From: Lachnospiraceae bacterium
GTDB taxonomy: Bacteria > Bacillota > Clostridia > Lachnospirales > Lachnospiraceae
Length of the DNA: 64,000 nt
Assembly: GCA_009911185.1 (NCBI GenBank)
Contig: QXWW01000014.1
Span: 40,358 to 104,357 of the forward strand
Reading direction: 5' to 3'
Shown here: positions 54,649 through 63,937 of the stretch, in pieces
Layout: each line of letters starts with the position of its first letter
Numbering within the stretch: the first letter of the stretch is position 1
The notes under the pieces: generated by a model
Seen by the model: only the letters and a program-made list of their open reading frames with translations
What the model was told of the DNA's origin: nothing
Databases searched by the model: none
Program-made: the position numbers and the translations under genes

Positions 54649-55413
54649 ATGTCGGTATACCGTCTTATTTTCAGCCCCACAGGAGGAACAAAACGAGTTG
54701 CAGAGCTGTTCACAAAAGCTTTCTGTTCTAATAGTACCTATGTTGACCTTGCCAGCCGCAACGAAAATTTTTCTTCCTTTTCATTTCATGAGCAGGATAT
54801 TTGTATCGTAGCCGTCCCTTCTTATGGCGGACGGGTTCCCGCCGCGGCCGTATCCCGACTGCAGCAAATGAAGGGAAACAATGCCAAAGCCATCCTTATT
54901 GTGGCTTACGGAAACAGGGCATATGATGACACCTTTACAGAATTACAGGATACTTTAACTGATTGCGGTTTTTCCTGTGCTGCAGCAATCGCCGCAATTG
55001 CCGAACATTCTATCATGCACCAATTCGCCTCTGGAAGACCAGATGCGGAGGATAAAAAGGAACTTGCCAGTTTTGCAGAAACCATCCGGTCCAAAATCGA
55101 AGCGGGCGCAGTATCCAACCGCTTAACCCTGCCAGGAAACCGTCCTTATCTGGAATATAACGGCGTCCCCATGAAACCCCAAACCGACAAATCATGCACA
55201 GAATGCGGCCTTTGCGCCAGGGAATGCCCAGTCGGAGCAATCAACAGCGCAAAACCGCCGGAAACCGATAACCAAACCTGTATTTCCTGTATGCGCTGTA
55301 TTGCCATCTGCCCGCAAAAAGCCCGCAGTATCAGCAAAACGCTTCTTGCTGCTGGCAGCATGAAAATGAAAAAGTCCTGCAGCGATTACAAAAAAAATGA
55401 ACTGTTTGTGTGA
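54649..55413 (+). CDS. Flavodoxin-like protein with two [4Fe-4S] clusters
   Basis: Redox protein of 254 residues. The N-terminal flavodoxin fold (about 1-150) opens VYRLIFSPTGGTKRVAEL, where the SPTGGT loop would bind FMN phosphate. The C-terminal ferredoxin part has two CX2CX2CX3C motifs, CTECGLCARECPVGAI and CISCMRCIAICPQKA. This layout (EFR1-type) is common in anaerobic Clostridia for electron transfer with an unknown partner. AAAGGAG precedes ATG. It is monocistronic. Confidence 0.9.
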   Translation: MSVYRLIFSPTGGTKRVAELFTKAFCSNSTYVDLASRNENFSSFSFHEQDICIVAVPSYGGRVPAAAVSRLQQMKGNNAKAILIVAYGNRAYDDTFTELQDTLTDCGFSCAAAIAAIAEHSIMHQFASGRPDAEDKKELASFAETIRSKIEAGAVSNRLTLPGNRPYLEYNGVPMKPQTDKSCTECGLCARECPVGAINSAKPPETDNQTCISCMRCIAICPQKARSISKTLLAAGSMKMKKSCSDYKKNELFV

Positions 55414-55500
55414 TAATACCACTGCTGCTAAGCCTGCCATATTATCATAAAAGATAGAAAATCAACTTTCTATTGAATACCATTACTCAAAATATTCATA

Positions 55501-55650
55501 TCATTTTCCTATGAATGAGATGACCTTTGCCTTGTGAAGAACTGCTCTCTTCGCAGAAAACAACTTCATGCTTTGTTTGCAATCTAATACATAAACAGTA
55601 AAATAATATTGATGAGATGTACCTTTCGAAGGTTTTGGTCCTGTATACGA
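55501..55650 (-). pseudogene. Decayed PEBP (YbhB/YbcL-like) gene fragment
   Basis: On the minus strand this reads FLSYTGPKPSKGTSHQYYF and TVYVLDCKQSMKLF, then HKAKVISFIGK. It resembles the C-terminal core of bacterial Raf-kinase-inhibitor-like proteins (GYGGPCPPKG.HRYFFTVYALD, ending ILAKAELIG.Y). The start, the ligand-binding N-terminal half and about 15 residues before the end are missing. The open frame continues upstream only through the 55657-55699 hairpin and unrelated AT-rich DNA. No start or ribosome site belongs to it. I read it as a remnant, not a working gene. The rest of the 55414-56012 gap shows no other gene. Confidence 0.55.
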
Positions 55651-55651
55651 T

Positions 55652-55705
55652 AAAAACCATATCTTATTCCCTGTACTGTACCGGGAAATGAAGATATGGT
55701 TTTGT
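55652..55705. terminator. Bidirectional terminator-like hairpin
   Basis: CCATATCTT (55657-55665) and AAGATATGG (55691-55699) pair, with further inner pairing (TTCCC with GGGAA). T-runs lie on both sides (AAAAACC before; TTTTGTTT after). It may end the flavodoxin transcript. Confidence 0.6.
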
Positions 55706-56012
55706 TTATTGTAACATTTACTTTTTCCAGTGTCATTCATCAGATATTGACATTTTTCCATTCCTAATTCTATAATTTCTATAATATTTTTACTACAAAT
55801 GTAAGATTTTTTGCTAAAAACTACGTCCTGGAGCCCCAAAACCATACAGACTCTGATTAAACGCTTGGCAAACAAGATTTTCATATGGCAGGCTCTTCCC
55901 TATAGAAGAAAACGCACAAATACGCAATTTAACTCATCAAACACCAGCAAAACATCATTCCCTCTGTTGTATGCCTGGCAGCCTATGCTTTGCCATAGAG
56001 GAAATGAACCTG

Positions 56013-57029
56013 TTATCTTACGACATTGTGATTATCTTCGTTACAATAATCCGCTACCAGCCGTATAGCGATTTCTTTTGCCTCAACGCTTGATACATTT
56101 TTATCATCCGTCCTTCCAAGATACACACAAAAATAGACCGTTCTTTCCGTATCTTCTGCAAATCCGGTAAACCAGGCGTCTACGACGATTCCCTCTGCCT
56201 TACCCAATCCAGTCTTACCATATATGCAGATATCCGTTTGATTCTGTTGTTCCGTTATCATTGCTTGCCTCAATATGTCCCGCGTTCTTTCTGAATAAAC
56301 GGAGGTTTCTCCAAAAATACGCTCCATCACTTGCGTCTGCTCCTTCGGAGAAATTGCCAGAGATGACTCAAGCCAAAATCCAGTTAAGGCCCGATTACTA
56401 TTATTGGTGTTCATTCGCCCTTCCCAGTCAGAAATATCACAATTCCCATATCCCAGCCTGTCTAATTCTTTCTGCATAAGCTCCTGCCCAATCTCATCTA
56501 TGACTTCCCGGAAATACCAGACGCATGATTCATGAAACGCCTCGAAAAAATCCACATCCTGGTTCCATTTCTCGTTCCAGAACACTTCTCCACTCCATTT
56601 GCGAATCGAATTTTGCGGATTAAGGATTCCATGTTCCAAGGCAACCAAAGAGGAAATAATTTTAAATGTAGAACACGGCGGCCGCCTCGTTTCGGCAAGT
56701 GTGTCATTATATACTGCAAACTGCCTGGCAGAAGTATCGTATACCACTGCCGTTCCCGAAAAACCATCAAAATAATCTGACCAGTCTTTCTCTACTATTT
56801 TTAGCTCTGCAGCTTCAGATTCTGTAATTGTTTCTTCCGAGCAATTCCCTGTAATTGTATTCGGCTCTATCGCTTCACCTTTCTGTAATATTTCAGCCTC
56901 TTCTAATATATGGTTCCCGATAGAAAACGTTTCTTTTTGCATACCATATTTACCAGCACAGCCGCCCAAAATACATACGCCTGTCAATAAACAGCCAATC
57001 CGTTTTACAACAGAAGAACGTTTTTTCAT
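56013..57029 (-). CDS. Class D beta-lactamase-like lipoprotein
   Basis: Penicillin-recognising serine enzyme of 338 residues, exported as a lipoprotein (lipobox ILGGC, Cys24). Active-site motifs match class D: Ser120-X-X-Lys in PPCSTFKII, Ser168-X-Val in HESCVWYF, Tyr194-Gly-Asn in LGYGNCD, and Lys272-Thr-Gly in IYGKTGLGK. FWLESSLAIS follows the usual order. The first 90 residues are a linker-like extension. AGGAGG precedes ATG 57029. The related BlaR1/MecR1 sensor domains share these motifs but carry large membrane regions, which are absent here. Beta-lactam hydrolysis is likely; a low-activity penicillin-binding role is the alternative. Confidence 0.87.
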   Translation of the reverse strand: MKKRSSVVKRIGCLLTGVCILGGCAGKYGMQKETFSIGNHILEEAEILQKGEAIEPNTITGNCSEETITESEAAELKIVEKDWSDYFDGFSGTAVVYDTSARQFAVYNDTLAETRRPPCSTFKIISSLVALEHGILNPQNSIRKWSGEVFWNEKWNQDVDFFEAFHESCVWYFREVIDEIGQELMQKELDRLGYGNCDISDWEGRMNTNNSNRALTGFWLESSLAISPKEQTQVMERIFGETSVYSERTRDILRQAMITEQQNQTDICIYGKTGLGKAEGIVVDAWFTGFAEDTERTVYFCVYLGRTDDKNVSSVEAKEIAIRLVADYCNEDNHNVVR

Positions 57030-57045
57030 CTATACCTCCTTATTC

Positions 57046-57065
57046 TGGCAGAGGAATCTCTGCCA
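57046..57065. promoter_or_regulatory. Perfect 8-base inverted repeat before the beta-lactamase gene
   Basis: TGGCAGAG-GAAT-CTCTGCCA lies directly upstream of the ribosome site. It could be an operator or an mRNA hairpin controlling translation. It does not match the known BlaI-type site. The 57030-57522 gap also holds twin CATAATATTAT motifs near 57292 and 57392 and the OPT promoter. Confidence 0.45.
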
Positions 57066-57461
57066 AACTTATATGCCTTCCTAAATAACACAGCTTTCTT
57101 ATAAATACAGCTTCCTTAGCGTTTCCAAAAACGCCCTGGCCTGTCAAAAAAGAATCTTTACCGCATATTGGAAATTATCGTCCGCCCAAGTTCTATGTTC
57201 CATTGTGGATCCACCTGTTCACGAGCGTCTTTCCCTGACAAAAACATTTTTTCACACATCCTTTCCAATATTCCTATGCCAGCTCCCTGCACATAATATT
57301 ATATAAGTAAGATTTAAAAGTCAAGAAAACAAGCTACCCTCAATACTTCTATTTGGTATGCCAAACTGTCAAATCGCCTCTGTTATCTGCCCATAATATT
57401 ATGATACCAGAATCTTCTTTGGCATTATTTGACAAAAACTAAAACTTAATTTCAAATAAAG

Positions 57462-57490
57462 TGGACAAAATGTTAAAAACTTGTTAAAAT
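57462..57490 (+). promoter_or_regulatory. Promoter of the OPT-pqqD genes
   Basis: TGGACA (57462-57467), a 17-base spacer and TAAAAT (57485-57490) stand 33 bases before the OPT start. Confidence 0.6.
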
Positions 57491-57522
57491 GTAAAAAATA
57501 AAACAAAGGAGAGTAAATTCAA

Positions 57523-59460
57523 ATGAATGAGAACAAAGATTTTAAACCTTTTGTTCCAGCCAACAAGACACTTCCGGAATTCACTGCTACTTCCATAATA
57601 CTTGGAATCATTCTGGCGATTGTGTTCGGCGGGGCAAATGCATACCTGGGTCTTCGTGTGGGGATGACGGTATCTGCATCCATTCCGGCAGCAGTTATCT
57701 CAATGGGCATCATCCGGAAGATTTTAAAGAAGGATTCTATCCTGGAGAATAATATGGTGCAAACCATTGGTTCTGCCGGAGAATCTGTAGCGGCAGGCGC
57801 AATTTTCACTTTGCCTGCATTATTCCTGTGGGCAAGTGAATGGGGCACCTCGGCGCCTTCTCTGATAGAGATTGCCGTAATCGCTTTTATTGGCGGCGCT
57901 CTTGGAATCTTATTTATGGTTCCCTTAAGAAAAGCATTAATTGTACAGGAGCATGGAACGCTTCCCTATCCGGAAGGCAAGGCATGCGCAGAGGTACTGA
58001 TGGCCGGCGAAGAAGGCGGCGATAAGGCTTCCACCGTATTTGCGGGTCTTGGCATTGCTGCTGCTTATAAATTTATCACGGACGGCTTAAAGGTATTCCC
58101 CAGTGAAGTACATTATGAAATTCCGGCATATAAAGGCTCTGGCATAGGTATGGACGTACTGCCTGCCCTGCTGGGCGTTGGTTATATCTGCGGACCTAAG
58201 ATTTCTTCTTATCTGTTCTGCGGCGGTATTCTGGGCTGGTTTGTACTTATGCCATTAATTGTATTATTTGGACCGGATATCGTATTGTTTCCGGCGGACG
58301 TCAGCATTGCAGAGTTATATGCGGAAGGCGGTTCTTTTGCCATCTGGACAAATTACATTAAATATATCGGCGCCGGCGCCGTTGCCTGCGGCGGGGTATT
58401 GAGCTTAATCAAGTCTCTTCCTCTGATTATCAGAACCTTCCGCGACGCATTAAAAGGCTTCGGAAAGGGCGCTGCTACCGACGAGCGCACCAATCAGGAT
58501 TTGAATATCCAGTTTATCCTGGGCGGCATTATCGTTCTGGCACTTGCTATCTGGATTGTACCGGTAATCCCAATCAATTTATTTGGGGCGTTTCTGATTG
58601 TTATATTTGGCTTCTTTTTTGCAACTGTTTCCTCCCGTATGGTTGGTCTGGTTGGAAGCAGCAACAACCCGGTTTCCGGTATGACCATTGCCACCCTGCT
58701 GGTTGCAACCATCGCTTTGAAGGCAACCGGCTCCACCGGACAGGGCGGCATGACGGCAGCCATCGCCATCGGCGGCGTAATCTGTATCGTAGCTGCCATC
58801 GCAGGTGACACCTCTCAGGACTTAAAGACCGGATATATCCTGGGCGCTACTCCCAAGAGACAGCAAATTGGCGAACTCATCGGCGTTCTCGCCTCTTCTC
58901 TTGCCATCGGCGGCGTATTATATCTGCTTCATCTTGCCTGGGGCTATGGTTCCACAAACCTTCCTGCTCCACAGGCAACTTTAATGAAAATGATCGTAGA
59001 AGGGGTTATGGGCGGCAATCTTCCCTGGACGCTGGTAGGTATCGGCGCATTTATTGCGATTATTGTGGAAATCCTGGGAATCCCGGTTCTTCCATTTGCC
59101 ATCGGCCTGTATCTTCCTATCCACCTGAGCACGCCAATGATGGTCGGCGGCGTTGTCAAATGGCTGGTTGAGAAGAAAAAAGGACTCAGCGAAAAGGATA
59201 AAAAAGACGCCGATTCCAACGGTATTTTATATTCTTCCGGCCTGATTGCAGGAGAAGGACTTGTAGGAATCTTTTTGGCTATCCTGGCAATTATCCCGGT
59301 TGGCGATTCAAATGTAGGAACCATCGTAGGTGAGTTTCTGCCGAAAATGATCCCGGCCCTTGCAGATGCAAACGTAGGAAATATTATCGGTTTGATTGCG
59401 TTCGCACTGCTGACCCTTTCTCTTTGGTCCTTCTGTTTTCGTAAAAAGAAAAAAGCGTAA
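57523..59460 (+). CDS. OPT family oligopeptide transporter
   Basis: Membrane transporter of 645 residues with about 14-16 helices. The family stretches are TSIILGIILAIVFGGANAYL, GLRVGMTVSASIPAAVISMG, and PYPEGKACAEVL. The last is the conserved NPY/PYPEG loop of OPT/YSL transporters. AAAGGAG precedes ATG 57523. The PqqD-domain gene follows 17 bases later and shares its promoter. Likely substrates are small peptides or metal-chelate peptides; the exact one is unknown. Confidence 0.93.
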   Translation: MNENKDFKPFVPANKTLPEFTATSIILGIILAIVFGGANAYLGLRVGMTVSASIPAAVISMGIIRKILKKDSILENNMVQTIGSAGESVAAGAIFTLPALFLWASEWGTSAPSLIEIAVIAFIGGALGILFMVPLRKALIVQEHGTLPYPEGKACAEVLMAGEEGGDKASTVFAGLGIAAAYKFITDGLKVFPSEVHYEIPAYKGSGIGMDVLPALLGVGYICGPKISSYLFCGGILGWFVLMPLIVLFGPDIVLFPADVSIAELYAEGGSFAIWTNYIKYIGAGAVACGGVLSLIKSLPLIIRTFRDALKGFGKGAATDERTNQDLNIQFILGGIIVLALAIWIVPVIPINLFGAFLIVIFGFFFATVSSRMVGLVGSSNNPVSGMTIATLLVATIALKATGSTGQGGMTAAIAIGGVICIVAAIAGDTSQDLKTGYILGATPKRQQIGELIGVLASSLAIGGVLYLLHLAWGYGSTNLPAPQATLMKMIVEGVMGGNLPWTLVGIGAFIAIIVEILGIPVLPFAIGLYLPIHLSTPMMVGGVVKWLVEKKKGLSEKDKKDADSNGILYSSGLIAGEGLVGIFLAILAIIPVGDSNVGTIVGEFLPKMIPALADANVGNIIGLIAFALLTLSLWSFCFRKKKKA

Positions 59461-59477
59461 AATTTAAAGGAGAATCC

Positions 59478-59825
59478 GTGGGCAGAAAAAAGAAAAATTT
59501 TATGGATTTTATTCCGGTCTGCAATCCGGCATACACCTGGGATGCAGATAAAAAAGGGAACGTCACCGTTCATATGGTGAACAAAGGATTTTACAACTGG
59601 ATTGCACAGAAGTTCTTTAAGCGGCCCCGCATCAGCCACATTTCACTGGATGAATATGGAAGTTATGTCTGGCGGCAGATGAACGGCAAACGCAATGTGT
59701 ACGACATCTCAAAGCTTGTGTCCGCACAATTCGGCGAGCAGGCTGAGCCTGTGGTTCCCCGGCTTGTAAAATATATACAGATTTTGTATCAGAATAAATT
59801 CATAGGATATATAAAACAAAAATAA
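59478..59825 (+). CDS. Orphan PqqD-domain protein
   Basis: Protein of 115 residues starting with GTG 59478 after AAAGGAG. A basic opening GRKKKNF precedes a PqqD/RRE winged-helix fold (about 40-112): ISLDEYGSYVWRQMNG, VYDISKLVSAQFGEQAEPVV, LVKYIQILYQNKFIGY. In pathways for ribosomal peptides, PqqD folds bind the leader peptide and present it to a modifying enzyme. No radical SAM enzyme or precursor peptide is seen within the window. Coupling to the OPT transporter suggests a peptide-linked role that I cannot define. A terminator follows. Confidence 0.85.
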   Translation: MGRKKKNFMDFIPVCNPAYTWDADKKGNVTVHMVNKGFYNWIAQKFFKRPRISHISLDEYGSYVWRQMNGKRNVYDISKLVSAQFGEQAEPVVPRLVKYIQILYQNKFIGYIKQK

Positions 59826-59833
59826 TTACATTT

Positions 59834-59878
59834 AAGACTGCCTTTTTCACAAGCTAAGCTGTAAAGAGGCAGTCTTTT
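59834..59878 (+). terminator. Terminator after the pqqD-like gene
   Basis: AAGACTGCCT and AGGCAGTCTT pair across the loop and are followed by TTAC. It separates the OPT-pqqD pair from nhaC. Confidence 0.75.
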
Positions 59879-59897
59879 ACAAAGGAGAACATTCGCA

Positions 59898-61517
59898 ATG
59901 AAAAAAATACAACATCAATGGATGCTGGCGCTGCCGGCCGTTATACTCTTGCTGATTTGCAGCCCTATGCTTGCATTTGCAGCAGAGCAGACAGAAGAAT
60001 ATGTACCTGCCATGTACGCTACGTTCTGGGCTTTGGTGCCGCCGCTTGTGGCAATCGTGCTTGCTCTGATTACCAAAGAAGTATACAGCTCTCTGTTTAT
60101 TGGAATCTTAATCGGCGGCTTATTTTACTCTGGTTTCACCTTCGAAAAAACCATTACCCATGTCTTTCAGGACGGAATCATCCGCGTACTGTCTGACAGT
60201 TACAACGTCGGAATCCTTGTATTTCTCGTGATTCTTGGAATTATGGTCTGCATGATGAATCAGGCCGGAGGCTCGGCGGCATTTGGGCGCTGGGCAAGCG
60301 TACATATCAAAAGCCGCGTGGGCGCGCAGCTTGCCACAATCCTGTTGGGCGTACTGATTTTTATTGACGACTATTTCAACTGCCTCACGGTCGGAAGCGT
60401 CATGCGCCCGGTTACAGACAAACACAATGTATCCCGCGCAAAATTGTCCTATCTGATTGACGCCACCGCCGCTCCAGTCTGCATCATTGCTCCCATTTCT
60501 TCCTGGGCGGCAGCAGTTACCGGGTTCGTAGAAGGTGAGGACGGGCTGTCCATCTTTGTGCGTGCCATTCCCTACAACTTTTATGCGCTTCTTACCATCG
60601 TTATGATGGTAGGCATGTTGCTGCTGAACGTAGAATTTGGCCCTATGAAAAAACATGAAACAAACGCCGTAAAAGGTGATTTGTTTACCACGCCGGACCG
60701 TCCTTATGCGAATGCCAAAGATGAAACGGGCAATACCAAAGGCAAAGTGATAGATCTGGTCTTTCCTATCCTTGTACTCATTGTATGCTGTGTCATCGGC
60801 ATGATATATACAGGCGACTTCTTTAGCGGCACAGGTTTTGTGGAAGCCTTCTCTGCAAGCGATGCATCCGTGGGACTGGTACTGGGAAGCTTCTTCGCAT
60901 TTATCATTACCATTATTTTCTATGCAGCACGAAAAGTACTGAAATTCGGCGAATCCATGGCATGTATTCCGGAAGGCTTTAAGGCGATGGTTCCGGCAAT
61001 CTTAATTCTGACACTTGCCTGGACCTTAAAGGCAATGACAGACAGCCTTGGCGCCGCAGACTTTGTGGCGGAGGCGATGAAAGCCAGCGCCTCCGGACTG
61101 GTAAGATTACTTCCGGCAATTATCTTCCTGGTAGGATGTTTCCTGGCGTTTGCAACCGGAACCTCCTGGGGTACCTTCGGCATTCTGATTCCCATCGTGG
61201 TTGCCGTATTTTCCGGAAGAGATGAAAACATGATGATTATGTCAATTTCTGCATGTATGGCGGGCGCTGTATGCGGCGATCATTGTTCTCCCATCTCAGA
61301 CACCACCATTATGGCGTCTGCAGGAGCCCAGTGCAATCATGTAAACCACGTCTCCACACAGCTTCCCTATGCCATTACTGCAGCCGCCGTTTCCTTTGTC
61401 ACATATATTATCGCCGGATTTGTACAAACCGCCTGGATTGCCCTTCCCATCGGAATTGTCCTGATGCTTGGCGTACTTGTATTAATCAAATTGCTAAACA
61501 ACACTTTTGCGTCATAA
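59898..61517 (+). CDS. NhaC family Na+/H+ antiporter-like transporter
   Basis: Membrane protein of 539 residues with about 12-13 helices and a signal-like first helix. The family stretches are TFWALVPPLVAIVLALITKEVYSS in part, GTSWGTFGILIPIVVAVFSG, and GDHCSPISDTTIMASAGAQC. The last is characteristic of NhaC-type carriers. AAAGGAG precedes ATG 59898. The substrate may be Na+/H+ or an organic ion such as malate-lactate or ornithine-type compounds, all handled by this group. No partner gene specifies it. Confidence 0.93.
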   Translation: MKKIQHQWMLALPAVILLLICSPMLAFAAEQTEEYVPAMYATFWALVPPLVAIVLALITKEVYSSLFIGILIGGLFYSGFTFEKTITHVFQDGIIRVLSDSYNVGILVFLVILGIMVCMMNQAGGSAAFGRWASVHIKSRVGAQLATILLGVLIFIDDYFNCLTVGSVMRPVTDKHNVSRAKLSYLIDATAAPVCIIAPISSWAAAVTGFVEGEDGLSIFVRAIPYNFYALLTIVMMVGMLLLNVEFGPMKKHETNAVKGDLFTTPDRPYANAKDETGNTKGKVIDLVFPILVLIVCCVIGMIYTGDFFSGTGFVEAFSASDASVGLVLGSFFAFIITIIFYAARKVLKFGESMACIPEGFKAMVPAILILTLAWTLKAMTDSLGAADFVAEAMKASASGLVRLLPAIIFLVGCFLAFATGTSWGTFGILIPIVVAVFSGRDENMMIMSISACMAGAVCGDHCSPISDTTIMASAGAQCNHVNHVSTQLPYAITAAAVSFVTYIIAGFVQTAWIALPIGIVLMLGVLVLIKLLNNTFAS

Positions 61518-61599
61518 GCCCTCTTGTACACACGCGCATTTATATTTCTTCGATAGGAAATACGCTTTCGCACTTTCATACAACAAGATATTTCCTGTT

Positions 61600-61648
61600 G
61601 AAAAATAAAGAATACCGCGCCGTCATATGATTTGATGACTGCGCGGTA
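61600..61648 (-). terminator. Terminator-like hairpin after nhaC
   Basis: ACCGCGC and GCGCGGT pair with extra inner pairing (GTCAT with ATGAC-type bases). The T-rich tail (TTCTTTATTTTT) follows on the minus strand, so it best serves the hypothetical gene at 61831. It may act in both directions. The 61518-61830 gap holds nothing else I can name. Confidence 0.6.
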
Positions 61649-61830
61649 CTCTGCACCTGATTACTGCAACTCGGGACAATATTTTATTATTCTTACCTCA
61701 TTTTGCACGCTTTTACCGTTTCTTTTAACCATTCTTTCTTATCGTCTTCATTGAGAACAACGCTCATTCATTTTTGATTTTTCCAGAAAACCATGCCGGC
61801 CTACGAAAAGACTTTTCTCCTCTTGCAGCC

Positions 61831-62220
61831 CTATGCCAAAGCTGCCTGTGCCGCCGCAATCACCATCGGTATGATACATTGTTTGAGTACGCCCTTAATA
61901 CTGTGTTCTAATACCCCTAGCGGCTCATGATGGCTGATGATAAGAGAATCTTCTTTTATTTCTGTTTCTACCGGAAAATCCAGTTTTTGGACTGCCCCAT
62001 CTACAGCCTCTTTTTCAAAGCTGTCACCCCAGACAGTCGTCATAATCAGCACGTCCGCCCCTTGAAACCGCAGGGACACATCCGTCTTAACCCCTTCTTC
62101 GCTTACCAGTTTCGCATTCAAAAGACAAATATTTCCTTTCACGCCTCCGATAAAGTTCCAGCCGGTAAGTGTTCTCAAATCTTTCATTATCTTTCCTGAT
62201 ATTCTTATAATTTCTTTCAT
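61831..62220 (-). CDS. Hypothetical protein
   Basis: Protein of up to 129 residues. The first ATG (62220) has AAAGGAA at 10 bases. A second Met 11 codons in has AGGA at 6 bases and is an equal choice. The sequence has a mixed alpha-beta core (GNICLLNAKLVSEEG, TDVSLRFQGADVLIMTTVWG) and a hydrophobic end (IPMVIAAAQAALA). No membrane helix or signal is evident. I do not recognise a family. It is a single gene between nhaC and the ABC-F gene. Confidence 0.7.
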   Translation of the reverse strand: MKEIIRISGKIMKDLRTLTGWNFIGGVKGNICLLNAKLVSEEGVKTDVSLRFQGADVLIMTTVWGDSFEKEAVDGAVQKLDFPVETEIKEDSLIISHHEPLGVLEHSIKGVLKQCIIPMVIAAAQAALA

Positions 62221-62383
62221 TTACTGTTTCCTTTCTCACGATTATATGAACCTCTGTCTTTCAATCAATGATTTCATCCTACTTCTACCTTGATAAAAAA
62301 ACGGTCCTATTCTTTCACATTCGCCGCTGCCTCACCTGTAATGGATATGTCCTTTTATTTTATCCCGCAGTATGCATGGCCTG

Positions 62384-63937
62384 TCACTGCAGCAGAGAAT
62401 ACTCTTCCATATTCCAGATCTGTTTTACTACATCCTGATAAAATTCCGGTTCATGGCACACCAGCAGAATGCCTCCCTTATACTCTTTCAAGGCGCGCTT
62501 TAATTCCTCCTTGGCCTCCACATCCAGATGATTGGTCGGCTCGTCCAGCAGCAGTACGTTCGTCTCCACATTCAGCAGCTTACAAAGACGCACCTTCGCC
62601 TGCTCACCGCCGCTTAATACTTTGACCTTGCTCTCAATATGTTTGGTCGTCAATCCGCATTTTGCCAGAGCCGACCGCACCTCGTACTGGCTGTACGCAG
62701 GAAACGACTCCCAGATTTCTTCTATACAAGTGCGCTCGCTGGCCGGCATCTCCTGTTCAAAATAGCCAGGGTAAAGATAATCTCCCAACTGCACCTTCCC
62801 CAAAACTGGCGGAATCCGTCCCAGGAGGCTTTTTAGAAACGTAGTCTTGCCGATTCCATTCGTTCCCACAATGGCAATCTTCTCCCCACGTTCCATCCGC
62901 AGATTCAGCGGTTTAGACAAGGGCCTGTCTCTCTCGTAGCCCAGCACCAAATCGTCCGTCTCAAAAACCACCTTGCCGGACGCTCTGGCATTGCGAAAGA
63001 AAAACTCCGGTTTCGGACGCTCTGCCGCCAGCTCAATCACATCCATCTTGTCCAGTTTCTTCTGTCTGGACATCGCCATATTACGGGTCGCAACTCTGGC
63101 TTTATTCCTGGCGACAAAATCCTTTAAATCTTCAATTTCCTTCTGCTGCCGCTTATATGCGGCTTCAAGCTGCGCCTTCTTCATTTCATGGACTTGCAGA
63201 AATTTATTATAATCCCCCACATAGCGGTTTAACTCCTGATTTTCCATATGGTAAATAACATTCACCACACTATTTAAAAACGGGATATCATGGGAAATCA
63301 GGATAAACGCATTTTCATAATCCAGAAGATAACGTTTCAGCCATTCAATATGCTTCTCATCCAGATAGTTGGTAGGCTCGTCCAGCAAAAGAATATCCGG
63401 TTTCTCCAACAGCAGCTTTGCCAGCAGCACTTTCGTGCGCTGCCCGCCGCTTAATTCTGTCACATCCCTGTCAAGCCCCAGTTCTAAAATCCCCAAAGCC
63501 CGCGCGACCTCCTCCACCTTGGCGTCAATCATATAAAAATCATGCTGGTCCAACAACTCCTGCATGGTTCCTGTTTCCTCCATCAGACGCATCATCTCTG
63601 CTTCATCCGCCTTTGCCATCTGCTCAAACATGCAGTTCATTTCCGCTTCCATATCATAGAAAAAAGCAAATGCACCGCGCAAAACACCGCCGATGGTCAT
63701 GCCCTGTTTTAACACAGCGTGCTGGTCTAAATAACCTGCGCGGACATTTTTCGCCCACGCGACCTTCCCCTCATCCGGCACAAGACGTCCCGTCACGATA
63801 TTGAAAAACGTAGACTTTCCCTCCCCGTTGGCTCCAACCAGCCCGATATGCTCTCCCTTCAGCAGCCGAAAAGACACGTCATGAAATATCGCCCGGTCTC
63901 CGAAGCCATGGGTTAAATTCTTTACATCTAAAATCAT
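62384..63937 (-). CDS. ABC-F family ATPase
   Basis: Soluble tandem ATPase of 517 residues acting on the ribosome. Two ABC cassettes are visible. The first has Walker A GANGEGKST, signature LSGGQ and LLLDEPTNYLDE. The second has Walker A GTNGIGKTT, signature LSGGEQ and LLLDEPTNHLD. A charged linker of about 80 residues (AQLEAAYKRQQKEIEDLKD in part) joins them. AAGGAG precedes ATG 63937. Subgroup cannot be told by eye: translation factors and antibiotic-protection types are both possible. A resistance role is unproven. DNA from 63938 to the window end shows no gene. Confidence 0.93.
   Translation of the reverse strand: MILDVKNLTHGFGDRAIFHDVSFRLLKGEHIGLVGANGEGKSTFFNIVTGRLVPDEGKVAWAKNVRAGYLDQHAVLKQGMTIGGVLRGAFAFFYDMEAEMNCMFEQMAKADEAEMMRLMEETGTMQELLDQHDFYMIDAKVEEVARALGILELGLDRDVTELSGGQRTKVLLAKLLLEKPDILLLDEPTNYLDEKHIEWLKRYLLDYENAFILISHDIPFLNSVVNVIYHMENQELNRYVGDYNKFLQVHEMKKAQLEAAYKRQQKEIEDLKDFVARNKARVATRNMAMSRQKKLDKMDVIELAAERPKPEFFFRNARASGKVVFETDDLVLGYERDRPLSKPLNLRMERGEKIAIVGTNGIGKTTFLKSLLGRIPPVLGKVQLGDYLYPGYFEQEMPASERTCIEEIWESFPAYSQYEVRSALAKCGLTTKHIESKVKVLSGGEQAKVRLCKLLNVETNVLLLDEPTNHLDVEAKEELKRALKEYKGGILLVCHEPEFYQDVVKQIWNMEEYSLLQ

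Noticed and set aside
55501..55884. A full 127-residue gene
   Set aside because: Only the last 50 residues look like a known fold. The upstream part runs through a terminator-like hairpin and lacks a ribosome site, so I call only the remnant.
57292..57402. Twin CATAATATTAT motifs as a regulatory pair
   Set aside because: They are short and purely AT-rich, so chance is likely in this gap.
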